A stretch of 64,000 bases of DNA from Actinocatenispora rupis (GCF_016861975.1 NZ_BOMB01000032.1:115912-179911), one strand, 5' to 3'; positions 7,937 to 16,227 are shown, numbered from the stretch's first letter. Notes: generated from the letters alone by a model not told the origin. Numbers and translations: made by a program.

Positions 7937-8278
7937 TCAACCGCCGAGTACCTGTGCCTTGGCCGCGGCGAACTCCTCGTCCGTGAGCGCGCCGGACTGG
8001 TGCAGGCTGACCAGCCGTTCCAGTTCGGTCGTCGGCCCGCCCGCCGCCTGCGGCGCCTGCTGGTACTGCGGCTGCTGGTACTGCTGCTCCGGCGGCGGCT
8101 GCTGGTACTGCGGCGGCGGCTGCTGGTACTGCGGCGGCGGCTGGTACTGCTGCTGCTGGTAGGCGGCGGCCTGATCCTCCGCGGCGCGGCGTTTGCCGGC
8201 GTGGTAAGCGATTCCGGCGGTGGCGGCCCCCGCCGCGACGCGCATCAGCGGACGGCGTGGCCTCATGAGCAGTCCCAT
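7937..8278 (-). CDS. SHOCT-domain protein with Gln/Pro/Tyr-rich repeat linker
   Basis: A 113-residue protein. An N-terminal basic/hydrophobic segment (MRVAAGAATAGIAYHAG) could anchor in the membrane. The middle (about 35-80) is built of YQQPPPQ-type repeats, low complexity and probably disordered. The C-terminus LERLVSLHQSGALTDEEFAA is a classic SHOCT domain, a short helical oligomerisation module found at protein ends. A strong ribosome site (GGGAGG) precedes the ATG. SHOCT proteins of this kind are common in actinobacteria but their role is mostly unknown; membrane-associated scaffolding is the usual guess. Ten bases separate it from the SnoaL-like gene downstream. Confidence 0.85.
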   Translation of the reverse strand: MGLLMRPRRPLMRVAAGAATAGIAYHAGKRRAAEDQAAAYQQQQYQPPPQYQQPPPQYQQPPPEQQYQQPQYQQAPQAAGGPTTELERLVSLHQSGALTDEEFAAAKAQVLGG

Positions 8279-8439
8279 CGGTACCTCCCGGGAGGAATCG
8301 GCTCGCCTCGCCAGAGTCCCGCATCGGCCGCCGCCGCGACTCACCCTCGGGGGGTGAGCACGCCGCCGCCGCGGGACGCCCCGACCCTCCGGAGATGTCC
8401 GACAGACCGCCCCTCCCGGTACGAACCGGCCGACGCGCG

Positions 8440-8877
8440 TCAGTCCGGATCCGCGGCGGCGACCGTACCGAGCAGGAAGCGGTGGATCGCGTCGCGTTCG
8501 GCCGGGGTGAAGGTGCGCAGCAGGTCGACGATGCGGCCGATGAGCGGACCGAACGCGGCCTCGCCCAGCGCCACCGCCCGCTCGTCCACCACGATCCGTA
8601 CCCGGCGGCGGTCGTGCGGGTCGCGTTCGCGCCGCACGTACCCGAGGCGGACGAGGCGGTCGACGACGCCGGTGGTGCCCGCGGAGTTGAGGCCGAGGCG
8701 GGCGCCGAGCCGGCCGGCGGTGGCGGGCTCGCCGGCGCGTTCGGCGTCGAGCAGGCAGATCAGTGCGCGGACGTCGGTGGGGTGCATCCCGTTGGCGGCC
8801 GCGAACTCCGCGCTGCGCAGCCCGAACTGCACGGCCACCTCGCGCAGCAGGTGGACGGTCGACATCTCCGACGGCAC
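8440..8877 (-). CDS. MarR-family transcriptional regulator
   Basis: A 145-residue winged-helix protein: HPTDVRALICLLDAERAGEP, then LGARLGLNSAGTTGVVDRLV as the recognition helix and the wing RRERDPHDRRRVRI. The DPHDRR wing is diagnostic for MarR. It should bind as a dimer to the 19-bp perfect palindrome at 8895-8913, which lies between it and the divergent hydrolase gene and overlaps the hydrolase -10 box. This suggests repression of the hydrolase and of itself. The ATG at 8877 has GAGGGG five bases upstream; a second ATG four codons in is possible. Confidence 0.9.
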   Translation of the reverse strand: MPSEMSTVHLLREVAVQFGLRSAEFAAANGMHPTDVRALICLLDAERAGEPATAGRLGARLGLNSAGTTGVVDRLVRLGYVRRERDPHDRRRVRIVVDERAVALGEAAFGPLIGRIVDLLRTFTPAERDAIHRFLLGTVAAADPD

Positions 8878-8894
8878 GGCGACCCCTCGTCAAT

Positions 8895-8913
8895 TATCTC
8901 GCTGAGCGAGATA
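8895..8913. promoter_or_regulatory. MarR operator, 19-bp perfect palindrome
   Basis: TATCTCGCT-G-AGCGAGATA, a 9-1-9 perfect dyad in the short gap between the MarR gene and the hydrolase. It overlaps the hydrolase -10 box TATTAT (8912-8917), which sits six bases before the ATG at 8924, a leaderless arrangement. Confidence 0.8.
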
Positions 8914-8923
8914 TTATCGCGCC

Positions 8924-9766
8924 ATGTCCACGTTCCTCGACGCGTACGACACGGTCCTCGCCCGGTGGCCGGACGCCAGCACCCGCGACGTCCGCACGCC
9001 GTACGGGACGACCCGCGTCACCAGCGTGGGCGCCACCGACGCACCCCCGCTGGTACTCCTGCCCGGCGGCGGCGCCACCTCGATGGTGTGGCAGCGCACC
9101 GCACCCGCCCTCGCCCGTACGCACCGGGTGCACGCCGTCGACCTCGTCGGCGAACCCGGCCGCAGCGTCCCCGGCGACCGCCCGGTGCGTACCGCCGGCG
9201 ACGCGTGCGGGTGGCTCGACGCGCTGCTCGACGGGCTCCACGTCACCGGCACCGCCCTCGCCGGCCACTCGTACGGCGGCGGCATCGCCCTCCGGTACGC
9301 GCTGCACGCCGGCGACCGGGTGCACACGCTCGCGCTGGTCGACCCGACCGGATGCTTCGCCGGCTACCGGCCCGCGTACCTCGCGCACGCGCTTCCGTTG
9401 CTGCTACGCCCAACCCCGGCCCGCGTCGCCGCGCTGCACGACTGGGAGACCCGCGGCGCCGCCGTCGACCCCGACTGGCGCCGGCTGCGCGACCTCGCCG
9501 TCACCGAGCCGACCGCCCGACCCGTCCGGATACGCCGGCCCACGGCCGACGAGCTGCGCGGGCTGGCCGCCCGTACCCTCGTCGTGCTCGCCGCCGACAG
9601 CCGGGTGCACGACAGCCGCGCGGTCGCGGACACCGTCGCCCGGCTGCTGCCCGCGGCCCGCGTCACCGTCCTGCCGGGTGCCACCCACCACTCCCTCCCC
9701 CAGGTACCGGCCGAGCCGCTCGTCGCCGCCCTCGCCGACTTCCTGACCACCCCGGACCCCGCCTGA
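8924..9766 (+). CDS. Alpha/beta hydrolase
   Basis: A 280-residue soluble hydrolase. The oxyanion-hole segment is VLLPGGGATSMVW, the nucleophile elbow is AGHSYGGGIAL (Ser in GxSxG), the acid is likely in LAADSRVHDSR, and the terminal His lies in GATHHSLPQVP. The spacing fits esterases or lactonases of the alpha/beta-hydrolase fold. The substrate is unknown. It is divergent from a MarR regulator with a shared perfect operator, the usual arrangement for a hydrolase induced by its aromatic or lactone substrate. The mRNA appears leaderless. Confidence 0.88.
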   Translation: MSTFLDAYDTVLARWPDASTRDVRTPYGTTRVTSVGATDAPPLVLLPGGGATSMVWQRTAPALARTHRVHAVDLVGEPGRSVPGDRPVRTAGDACGWLDALLDGLHVTGTALAGHSYGGGIALRYALHAGDRVHTLALVDPTGCFAGYRPAYLAHALPLLLRPTPARVAALHDWETRGAAVDPDWRRLRDLAVTEPTARPVRIRRPTADELRGLAARTLVVLAADSRVHDSRAVADTVARLLPAARVTVLPGATHHSLPQVPAEPLVAALADFLTTPDPA

Positions 9767-9918
9767 CGGCGCGAACCCGCGGGCCCGTTCGTGCGTCGGC
9801 GAGCCGCAGGACGGGACCCGTCGCCGAAGTCGGTACGACGCAGTGGAGCGCAGACCGGCGGTGGACGGCGCCTGCGCGGTACCGGGCTGGCCGCGACGCA
9901 CGCGGCGGAGGACGTGAC

Positions 9919-9942
9919 AACCGTTGCGGTGAAAGGGATCCG
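9919..9942. repeat. Dispersed palindrome copy at the 3' end of the DUF952 gene
   Basis: AACCGTTGCGG, then TGAAAGGGATCCG: an imperfect copy of the dispersed palindrome, directly abutting the stop codon of the minus-strand gene at 9943. Confidence 0.4.
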
Positions 9943-10296
9943 TCAGGTCGTCAACCGAACGGCCCGGCCCGCGTCGTCCCACTCGATCCGGAGCACCCGG
10001 GCCACCGCCGTACGGTCGATCGGTCCGTACAGGTGCGGGAACGGCACGTCGGCGGCGACGCCGGGCGGCGGTACCGGATCGGCGCGTTCCCACTCGACCC
10101 GCCCGGCGAGTCCGCGCTCGTCCAGGAGCAGGACGACCAGGTCCGGTTCGGCGCGGTAGAAGGCGTTGACGACGGCCACCGTGGTCGCCTCGTCCGGCGA
10201 GCAGTGCACGAAGCCCTCCTCGGCGAGCGACGCCGGCGCGTACGGCCGGTCGGGTGCGGACTGCCAGGCGGCACGCGGCGCGACGTGGTAGATCAT
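9943..10296 (-). CDS. DUF952 family protein
   Basis: A 117-residue protein. The start IYHVAPRAAW and the core LAEEGFVHCSPDEAT are the hallmark of DUF952, a small family with an ADP-ribosyltransferase-like fold of unknown biochemical role; the later PFPHLYGPIDRTAV (LYGPID) is also conserved. No signal peptide or membrane segment. The ATG sits six bases after a CATAAC sequence and lacks a Shine-Dalgarno, so it may be leaderless. It is flanked by the alpha/beta hydrolase (convergent) and the S51 peptidase (divergent). Confidence 0.85.
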   Translation of the reverse strand: MIYHVAPRAAWQSAPDRPYAPASLAEEGFVHCSPDEATTVAVVNAFYRAEPDLVVLLLDERGLAGRVEWERADPVPPPGVAADVPFPHLYGPIDRTAVARVLRIEWDDAGRAVRLTT

Positions 10297-10336
10297 GGCC
10301 CTGTTATGCCACATCCCCGCGTCGGGTGACCCGCGC

Positions 10337-10367
10337 GATGAGTTTCGCGGCGCTCCCCGGTCTGTCC
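10337..10367 (+). promoter_or_regulatory. Candidate ECF-type promoter of the S51 peptidase gene
   Basis: GATGAGTT (10337-10344), 16 bases, TCTGTCC (10361-10367). The same two boxes with the same 16-base spacing recur at 12118-12148 before a truncated hydrolase, while the bases between them differ. The start codon of the S51 gene is 38 bases downstream. Confidence 0.5.
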
Positions 10368-10404
10368 AGCACCGACCTTCACCGCACCAGTACCGGGAGG
10401 AATC

Positions 10405-11079
10405 GTGCGGCTGCTTCTCACCTCGGCGGGCGTCCGGAACGCGCGCATCCACGACGCCCTGCTCGCCCTGCTCGGCCGGCCGGTCGCCGACTGCACCGCC
10501 CTCTGCATCCCCACCGCCATGTACGGCCATCCGTACGCCGGACCCGGCGAGAACGCGTGGCGCTTCGTCAGCGGCCGGTCCGAGCAGCCGATGACCGAAC
10601 TGGGCTGGAAGTCCGTGGGGCTGCTGGAACTCACCGCCCTGCCCAGCATCGACGCCGACCGCTGGATCCCCCTGGTACGCGAGGCCGACGTACTGCTGGT
10701 GTCCGGCGGCGACGCGCTGTACCTGTACCACTGGATGCGCGAGTCCGGCTTCGTGGACCTGCTGCCGTCGCTGACCGACACGGTGTACGTCGGGATGAGC
10801 GCGGGCAGCATGGTGACGACCCCGCGGATCGGCGCGGACTTCGTCGGCTGGCGACCGCCCGCCGGTGGCGACGACAGCACCCTCGGCCTCGTCGACTTCT
10901 CGATCTTCCCGCACCTCGATCACGAGATGCTGCCGGAGAACACCATGGCCGACGCCGAACGGTGGGCGGCCGGCATCAAGGGCCCGTCGTACGCGATCGA
11001 CGACGAGACCGCCATCACCGTCGTCGACGGTACGGTCGAGGTCGTGTCCGACGGGCACTGGCGGCACTTCCCCGGCTGA
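10405..11079 (+). CDS. Peptidase E-like (S51 family, type 1 glutamine amidotransferase fold)
   Basis: A 224-residue protein starting at GTG behind GGGAGG. Key segments: LLLTSAGVRN at the start, LGWKSVGLLELTALPSID, the glycine loop VSGGDALYLYHWM, the nucleophile strand VYVGMSAGSM (Ser of the GxSxGS elbow) and FPHLDHEM with a histidine. This matches the PepE/S51 group, in which a Ser-His-Glu set cleaves dipeptides such as Asp-X, although many actinobacterial members are uncharacterised. A clear paralogue lies at 41115-41849. An ECF-like promoter is seen upstream. Activity on peptides is inferred from family only. Confidence 0.85.
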   Translation: MRLLLTSAGVRNARIHDALLALLGRPVADCTALCIPTAMYGHPYAGPGENAWRFVSGRSEQPMTELGWKSVGLLELTALPSIDADRWIPLVREADVLLVSGGDALYLYHWMRESGFVDLLPSLTDTVYVGMSAGSMVTTPRIGADFVGWRPPAGGDDSTLGLVDFSIFPHLDHEMLPENTMADAERWAAGIKGPSYAIDDETAITVVDGTVEVVSDGHWRHFPG

Positions 11080-11090
11080 CGCGCCGGGCG

Positions 11091-11933
11091 TCAGTCCGCG
11101 AAGAACGACCGCAGCGCGGCGGCGACCCGGGCGGGGTCGCCGTCGTCGTCCGGCCCGGAGTGGCCGAGCCGGTCGAACGTCACGCGCCGGTGGCGCGGCA
11201 GGACGGCGGCCAGTTCGTCCAGCGCCGTCCTCAGGTACCCGGGGCTTCTGCCGCCGCCCAGCAACAGGACGTCGGCGTCGAGCGCCGCGTACTCGGCAAC
11301 GGTGTCGGCGAGTTCGGCGACCAGCCGCATGTCGTGCGGCAGCGTGGGGATCAGCTCGGCCACCGGTACGTCCGCGCGACCGGTGGCCTGGAGCCGGGAT
11401 CCCACCGACATCAGCGGCACCAGCACGGACCGCGGAACCCGGGCGAACAGCGGCTCGGTGCCCATCCCCCGAAGCGCCGTCGCCAACGCCGCCGCCGTAC
11501 GTCCCGCGCCGAGTTCCCGCTCGTACCGGGGGAGCCAGGCGACGGGCGCCGAGCCGCGTACCGACAGCGGCGGTTCGTAGAGGGCGATCCTCGTCAGCTG
11601 CGGCGTGCACATCGCCGTGCGCAGGGAGACGAGCGCGCCGCCGCTCAGCCCGAAGACCCGCGTCGCGCCGCTCGCCGCCACCACCGCGCGCAGGTCCTCC
11701 ACCTCCTGCCGTATCCCGTGCTCCGGCCCGTACGGTCCGCTGAGCCCGCGGCCGCGCCGGTCCGGCACGTACACCTCGTACTCGTCGGCGAGGGTCGCGG
11801 CGAGCGCGGCGAGGTTCTGCGCCGCCTGCATGGCACCGTGCAGCAGGATCAGCGCGGGTCCGTGCCCCAGCCGGCGGTAACCCACCACGGTGCCGTCCGC
11901 CGACTCGACGCGCCCGGTCTCGAATGCCGTCAT
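11091..11933 (-). CDS. Alpha/beta hydrolase
   Basis: A 280-residue hydrolase: strand and oxyanion region ALILLHGAMQAAQNL, VYVPDRRGRGLSGPYG loop, nucleophile elbow VFGLSGGALVSLR (Ser in GxSxG), ADVLLLGGGRSP as the acid-bearing strand, and FDRLGHSGPDDDG with the likely catalytic His. The GLSGGA elbow and the GAMQAAQNL oxyanion loop are typical of actinobacterial hydrolases of unknown substrate. It is convergent with the S51 peptidase, with 11 bases between the stops. The start is the ATG at 11933, giving the normal MTAFETG-type N-terminus for such proteins. Confidence 0.85.
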   Translation of the reverse strand: MTAFETGRVESADGTVVGYRRLGHGPALILLHGAMQAAQNLAALAATLADEYEVYVPDRRGRGLSGPYGPEHGIRQEVEDLRAVVAASGATRVFGLSGGALVSLRTAMCTPQLTRIALYEPPLSVRGSAPVAWLPRYERELGAGRTAAALATALRGMGTEPLFARVPRSVLVPLMSVGSRLQATGRADVPVAELIPTLPHDMRLVAELADTVAEYAALDADVLLLGGGRSPGYLRTALDELAAVLPRHRRVTFDRLGHSGPDDDGDPARVAAALRSFFAD

Positions 11934-12117
11934 GGGCCCACGGTGGCAGCCGACGCTGACGCCGCGCGCACAGCTCGCTGAGCCGCCGCCCGCAGCCACC
12001 GACCGCCCAGTGCCGTACCCGACGCCGGCTGCTGCAGCGGGCGCGTCGACCTGCCCCGCCGCGCCATCGCCACCACGCCGTACTGGGCGACCAGCCGCAC
12101 GGGGCGTGACGCGGGCC

Positions 12118-12148
12118 GATGAGTTCCCGCGCGCCACCTCGTCTGTCC
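12118..12148 (+). promoter_or_regulatory. Second copy of the ECF-type promoter motif
   Basis: GATGAGTT (12118-12125), 16 bases, TCTGTCC (12142-12148), identical boxes and spacing to 10337-10367. It is 29 bases upstream of the ATG of a truncated hydrolase gene, so the promoter has outlived its gene. Confidence 0.5.
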
Positions 12149-12176
12149 TGGTACACGCCACGGACGGGAGCTGGGC

Positions 12177-12314
12177 ATGGCGAGGTACATCGAGGTGGCC
12201 GGGCGACGCGGGTGGCACCAGGTGTCCGGCGCGGGCGAGCCGGTCCTGCTGCTGCACGGCGGCTTCGTCGGCGCGTCCTCGTTCGTCGCGCAGGTCCCCG
12301 CGTTCACCGGCTGA
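12177..12314 (+). pseudogene. Alpha/beta hydrolase, N-terminal stub
   Basis: An ATG with GGGAG six bases upstream opens a 45-codon frame that reads through the first strand and oxyanion motif of an alpha/beta hydrolase (GEPVLLLHGGFVGASSFVAQ) and stops at once (PAFTG then TGA). The nucleophile elbow and all later parts are absent; the PIG-L gene begins 44 bases on. The intact promoter and ribosome site show it was once expressed; the body was probably lost by deletion. Confidence 0.7.
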
Positions 12315-12357
12315 CCGGGCCCCACCGACGGGCCCGGACACGGAAAGGATGGCCGGC

Positions 12358-13119
12358 ATGACCCTGCCCGCCCTGCCCGACGAGTCCTTCCAGCGCGTAC
12401 TCTGCGTCGTCGCGCATCCCGACGACATGGAGTACGGCGCGTCCGCGGCGGTCGCCCGGTGGACCGCCCGCGGGATCGACGTCGGCTACCTGCTGCTCAC
12501 CCGCGGCGAGGCCGGCATGCCGACCCCACCGGAGGAGACGGCCCGGCTGCGCGTCGCCGAACAGCGGGACGCGTGCGCCGCCGTCGGCGTCACGTACCTG
12601 ACCGTCCTGGACCATCCGGACGGCGTCCTGCTCTACGGCCTCGACCTGCGCCGGGACATCTGCCGGGAGATCCGGCGGTTCAAGCCCGACGTCGTACTCG
12701 GCTCCGGCCACGAGATCGACACCCCGTACGGCTTCGACCAGGCCGACCACCGCGCGGCCGGGCTCGCGACGCTCGACGCGGTACGCGACGCGGGCAACCG
12801 GTGGGTCTTCCCGGACCAGATCGACGACGAGGGTCTCGAACCGCACTCCGTACGCTGGCTGGTCGTCCCCGGGATGCCCGGCGCCGGCGTGACCCACGGC
12901 GTCGAGGTCACCGGTGAGCCGCTTCGCCGCGGCATCGCCTCGCTCCAGGCGCACGCCGCCTACCTCGCCGCGCTCCCGGACCACCCCGCGCCCGACGCCA
13001 TCATCCCGGCGTTCACCAGGATGTGCGGCCGGGCCATGGGCGTCGAGCACGCCGTCCTGTTCCGCGCGCGCGACCTGCAGGCGCCGCCGGACTTCGGCAG
13101 CGACCCGGCCCAGGACTGA
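12358..13119 (+). CDS. PIG-L family deacetylase
   Basis: A 253-residue metal-dependent amidohydrolase. The zinc-site motif AHPDDMEYGASAA lies at about residue 20, followed by VGYLLLTRGEAGMP and later DQADHRAAG, which carries a further metal-binding His (HxxH-like region). Members remove acetyl groups from GlcNAc-type sugars (mycothiol MshB/Mca, GPI or antibiotic precursors). Here the sequence is nearer the general PIG-L group than to MshB or Mca. A GAAAGG nine bases upstream supports the ATG at 12358; an in-frame ATG nine bases earlier lies directly on that site. A terminator hairpin follows. Substrate unknown. Confidence 0.87.
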   Translation: MTLPALPDESFQRVLCVVAHPDDMEYGASAAVARWTARGIDVGYLLLTRGEAGMPTPPEETARLRVAEQRDACAAVGVTYLTVLDHPDGVLLYGLDLRRDICREIRRFKPDVVLGSGHEIDTPYGFDQADHRAAGLATLDAVRDAGNRWVFPDQIDDEGLEPHSVRWLVVPGMPGAGVTHGVEVTGEPLRRGIASLQAHAAYLAALPDHPAPDAIIPAFTRMCGRAMGVEHAVLFRARDLQAPPDFGSDPAQD

Positions 13120-13172
13120 CAGCGGCCCGGTCGAACCGACCGGTACCGCACCCGGCAACGCCGACCACCGCG

Positions 13173-13208
13173 CCGCCCGGCCCCGTTCGCGGTGACAGGG
13201 CCGGGCGG
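13173..13208. terminator. Bidirectional hairpin terminator
   Basis: CCGCCCGGCCC (13173-13183) pairs perfectly with GGGCCGGGCGG (13198-13208), an 11-bp GC stem with a 14-base loop. It lies between the convergent PIG-L and ABC permease genes and has no U-tract. Confidence 0.65.
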
Positions 13209-13213
13209 ACGCT

Positions 13214-15532
13214 TCACTCGCTGCGGAGTACCGGGGCGGTCGACATGCGACCGGCGCGGGCGGCGGGCAGCAGCGCACCGAGTACGCCGATCACCGGCCC
13301 GGCCAGGCACAGCAGGACCAGTAGGACCGGCCGGTACACGGTGACGAAGTGGGCCGGCATGCCCGTCTCGATCAGGTCACCGGTGAGCGCGAGTACCCGG
13401 TGGTGGGACAGGACGCCGAGCGGGATGCCGAGCAGTCCGCCGATCGCGCCCAGCGCGCCCATGGACACCACCACCATCGCCACGACCTGCCGCGGCGTCA
13501 TCCCGATGGACTTGAGGATGCCGAGGTCGCGGGCCCGTTCGCGGGTGTCGAGGACCGCGGTGTTGAGGACGCCGAGCGCGGCGGAGACGCACAGGAGCAC
13601 GGTGAAGGCCAGGAACAGCCCGTCGAACACCGGGGCCGAGTCGGCGCCGGCCGGACTGACGGGTGTCAGCGCGGAACCGAAGGCCCGGCGCAGCGACGCC
13701 TGGTACGTGTCCGGGTCGGTGCCGGGCGCCAGCGCGATACTGTACTCCAGTGGCTCGCCCGAGCCGCGCGGCGCGTGGACGGCGCCGCCGGCCTGCGCCG
13801 GCTCGCCGCCGAGCGCGGTGGCGGTCGCCCAGCCCACGGTGATGCCGTTGCTGTCGGCGTCGAACACGGTGCCGACGATGCGTACCGGGACGCGCCGGCC
13901 GCCGCCGGTCAGCTGGAGCGTGTCGCCGAGCCGGTGGTGCCGTACCCGCAGGAACGCCTCCGACACCACCACCTCGTCGGCGCCGGCGAACCAGCGACCC
14001 CGCGACAGCAGGCTGCGGTACACCACCGCCGAGTCGCCGCGGTAGGCGACGATGTGCATCTCCGCGGCGATACCCACCAGGTGTGCCGGGAAGTGCGTCG
14101 AGCCCGCCAGCGCGGCCGTGCCGGGCAGGGCACGCAGCCGAGCCTCGACCTGTGCCCGCGTCAGGTCACCGGACTGTACGACGATCGGCAGCGCGTCGCC
14201 GTTCATCGCGGAGGTGATCCGGGTGACCGAGTCGTGCAGCCCGGTACTCAACGTCACGGTCAGCGCGCCGAGCACCACCGTGACCAGCGTCAGCGCAGTA
14301 CGGGCGGGGCGGGCGAACGGCAGGCTCAGCCCCAGCCCGACCGGGGTGGGCAGCGACCGGGCCGCCAGGAAGCGCTGTACGCGGCGGAACCGGCCGGCCC
14401 GAGCGCCGGCGAGCGGGCTGATCGCGCGCGCCGCCGGCAGCCGCCCGGCCCGCAGCGACGGCACCAGCGCCGTACCGACGACGGCCGCCAGTACGGTGAC
14501 GGCGGCGAGCAGGGCGGTCGACGCGTCGACCGCCGGCAGGGCGGGCAGCCCGAGGTCCGCACCGAGCGTCCGGACCGCCAGCGTGCCGAGCACGCTGCCG
14601 ACGGCATCGCCGACCAGGCAGCCGACCACGGCGGGGATCGCGACCATGCCGACGTACACGGCGGTGCTCTGTACCGGGGTGAAGCCGATCGCCTTCATCA
14701 CGCCGATCGTGCGTACGCCGGCGACGACGGCGCCGCTGACGACGTTGAGGATGATGATCAGCGCGACCACCGCGGCGAGCGCCCCGAACACCGTCACGAA
14801 CGGCAGGATCTGGTCGAACTGTTTCTGGAAGTCCTGCCGCACCGCAAGGTAGTTCTCGCTGCCGAGCAGCGCGCCGGACGGCAGGCCCGCGCGTACCCGC
14901 GCCAGGTCGGCCTGCAACGCCGTGGCGTCACCGGCGTCGGCGAACCGGTACAGCATCTGGACGCCGGTGGTGGGGTAGGCGGCGACCTGGGCCGGCGTCA
15001 CCCAGGCGCTGGCCGTACCGGTCGCCGACGACGCCACGCCGACGACGGTGAGGGTTGGCAGCCCCTGCCCGGTCAGAGTCTGGCCGACCGCGTCACGCCC
15101 GGCGTCGGCGCCGACGACGACCTCGCCCGCGGACCGCGCCCAGCGGCCGGCCCGCAGGGTCAGCGTGTCCACCGGCCCGCCCGGCGAGGCCCGGCCGACC
15201 AGTACGGTGCCCTCCGGCAGGCGGGTACGCGCGCCGCTCATCGGCCTCGGCAGCGTCGCCGTGTGGTACGGGCCGGCGGCGGCGGTGACGCCCGCGGTCG
15301 TCCGCGTGGCACGAAGGCGCGCGTCGGTCACCGTCGTCGGGTCGTACGTGGCGGTGAGGTGCGCACCGTGGGCCGCCGCGAACGCCTGCTCGAACGGCCG
15401 GTGCGAGGCCGACAGCAACCCCAGCGCGAACACCAGCGTCAGCGCCGCCATGCCGACCACGACACCGACCACGACGGTCTGCAGCCTGCGCCGGCGTACG
15501 GCGGCGCGGCAGGCCACCCACACGGCGCTCAC
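13214..15532 (-). CDS. ABC transporter permease, FtsX/MacB type, two FtsX domains
   Basis: A 772-residue membrane protein with the actinobacterial duplicated layout: an N-terminal helix (TVVVGVVVGMAALTLVFALG), an extracellular domain, three helices (FVTVFGALAAVVALIIILNV and following, with GVMKAIGFTPVQ), a second N-helix near residue 415, a second extracellular domain and three final helices (VLNTAVLDTRERARDLGILK; SIGMTPRQV). These proteins work with a LolD-like ATPase to export or move lipids, peptides or antibiotics. It starts at GTG 15532 and overlaps the ATPase stop by four bases (GTGA), so the two are translationally coupled. The divergent two-component system probably controls it. Confidence 0.9.
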   Translation of the reverse strand: MSAVWVACRAAVRRRRLQTVVVGVVVGMAALTLVFALGLLSASHRPFEQAFAAAHGAHLTATYDPTTVTDARLRATRTTAGVTAAAGPYHTATLPRPMSGARTRLPEGTVLVGRASPGGPVDTLTLRAGRWARSAGEVVVGADAGRDAVGQTLTGQGLPTLTVVGVASSATGTASAWVTPAQVAAYPTTGVQMLYRFADAGDATALQADLARVRAGLPSGALLGSENYLAVRQDFQKQFDQILPFVTVFGALAAVVALIIILNVVSGAVVAGVRTIGVMKAIGFTPVQSTAVYVGMVAIPAVVGCLVGDAVGSVLGTLAVRTLGADLGLPALPAVDASTALLAAVTVLAAVVGTALVPSLRAGRLPAARAISPLAGARAGRFRRVQRFLAARSLPTPVGLGLSLPFARPARTALTLVTVVLGALTVTLSTGLHDSVTRITSAMNGDALPIVVQSGDLTRAQVEARLRALPGTAALAGSTHFPAHLVGIAAEMHIVAYRGDSAVVYRSLLSRGRWFAGADEVVVSEAFLRVRHHRLGDTLQLTGGGRRVPVRIVGTVFDADSNGITVGWATATALGGEPAQAGGAVHAPRGSGEPLEYSIALAPGTDPDTYQASLRRAFGSALTPVSPAGADSAPVFDGLFLAFTVLLCVSAALGVLNTAVLDTRERARDLGILKSIGMTPRQVVAMVVVSMGALGAIGGLLGIPLGVLSHHRVLALTGDLIETGMPAHFVTVYRPVLLVLLCLAGPVIGVLGALLPAARAGRMSTAPVLRSE

Positions 15533-16227
15533 GCCCGGCTCCGGTCGAGGGCCCGCTCGCGGACGATGCGACCGTCGACGAGTTCCACCGAACGGCTCGC
15601 GCAATGGTCGGCGAGCCGCTGGTCGTGCGTGACCATCAGCAGCGTCTGGCCGATCTGGTTGAGGTCCAGCAGCAGGTCCATCACCTGCTCGCCGTTGCGG
15701 GTGTCCAGCGCGCCGGTCGGCTCGTCGGCCAGCAGCAGCGCCGGCCGGTTCATCAACGCCCGCGCCACCCCGACCCGTTGCCGTTCCCCACCGCTGAGCA
15801 CCGCCGGGTACGCGCGGGCCCGGTCGGCGACGCCCAGCTCGTCCAGCAGGTCGAGGGCCCGTACCCGGGCCTTCTTCGCCGACGTACCGATCAGGCGGGC
15901 GGACAGCGCGACGTTCTCCAGTACGGGGAGGTCGTCGAGGAGGTTGAAGAACTGGAACACCATGCCGATGCGGCGCCGCCGGTACCGGGCGAGCGCGCCC
16001 TCGCTCATGGTGTCGAGCTTCTCGCCCAGGACCGTCACCGATCCCGCGGACGCGCGGTCCAGCCCGGCCACCATGTTGAGCAGCGTGGACTTGCCGCTCC
16101 CCGAGGGGCCCATGACGGCCACCGCCTCGCCGGCGAGGATGTCGAGGCTGACCCCGTCCAGCGCGGCGGTGTCCCCGAACTCCCTGCGTACGTCGTCCAG
16201 CCGGACGACGGGATCCTCGTTCACCAT
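15529..16227 (-). CDS. ABC transporter ATP-binding protein (LolD/MacB type)
   Basis: A 232-residue ATPase: Walker A GPSGSGKS at about residue 40, Q-loop GMVFQFFNLLDDLPVLENV, signature LSGGERQRVGVARAL, Walker B LLLADEPTGALD and switch MVTHDQRLADHC. The DEPTGALD and VTHD patterns are those of the FtsE/LolD/MacB group that partners FtsX-type permeases; the coupled downstream gene is exactly such a permease. The ATG at 16227 lies six bases after a TACGGT -10 box on the same strand and has no Shine-Dalgarno, so the operon mRNA is probably leaderless. Confidence 0.92.
   Translation of the reverse strand: MVNEDPVVRLDDVRREFGDTAALDGVSLDILAGEAVAVMGPSGSGKSTLLNMVAGLDRASAGSVTVLGEKLDTMSEGALARYRRRRIGMVFQFFNLLDDLPVLENVALSARLIGTSAKKARVRALDLLDELGVADRARAYPAVLSGGERQRVGVARALMNRPALLLADEPTGALDTRNGEQVMDLLLDLNQIGQTLLMVTHDQRLADHCASRSVELVDGRIVRERALDRSRA

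Noticed and set aside
3947..8905. An open frame of more than 1,600 codons on the plus strand
   Set aside because: It is the antisense shadow of the CPBP remnant, P-type ATPase, SnoaL, SHOCT and MarR genes; composition is Arg/Gly/Asp-rich with no domain.
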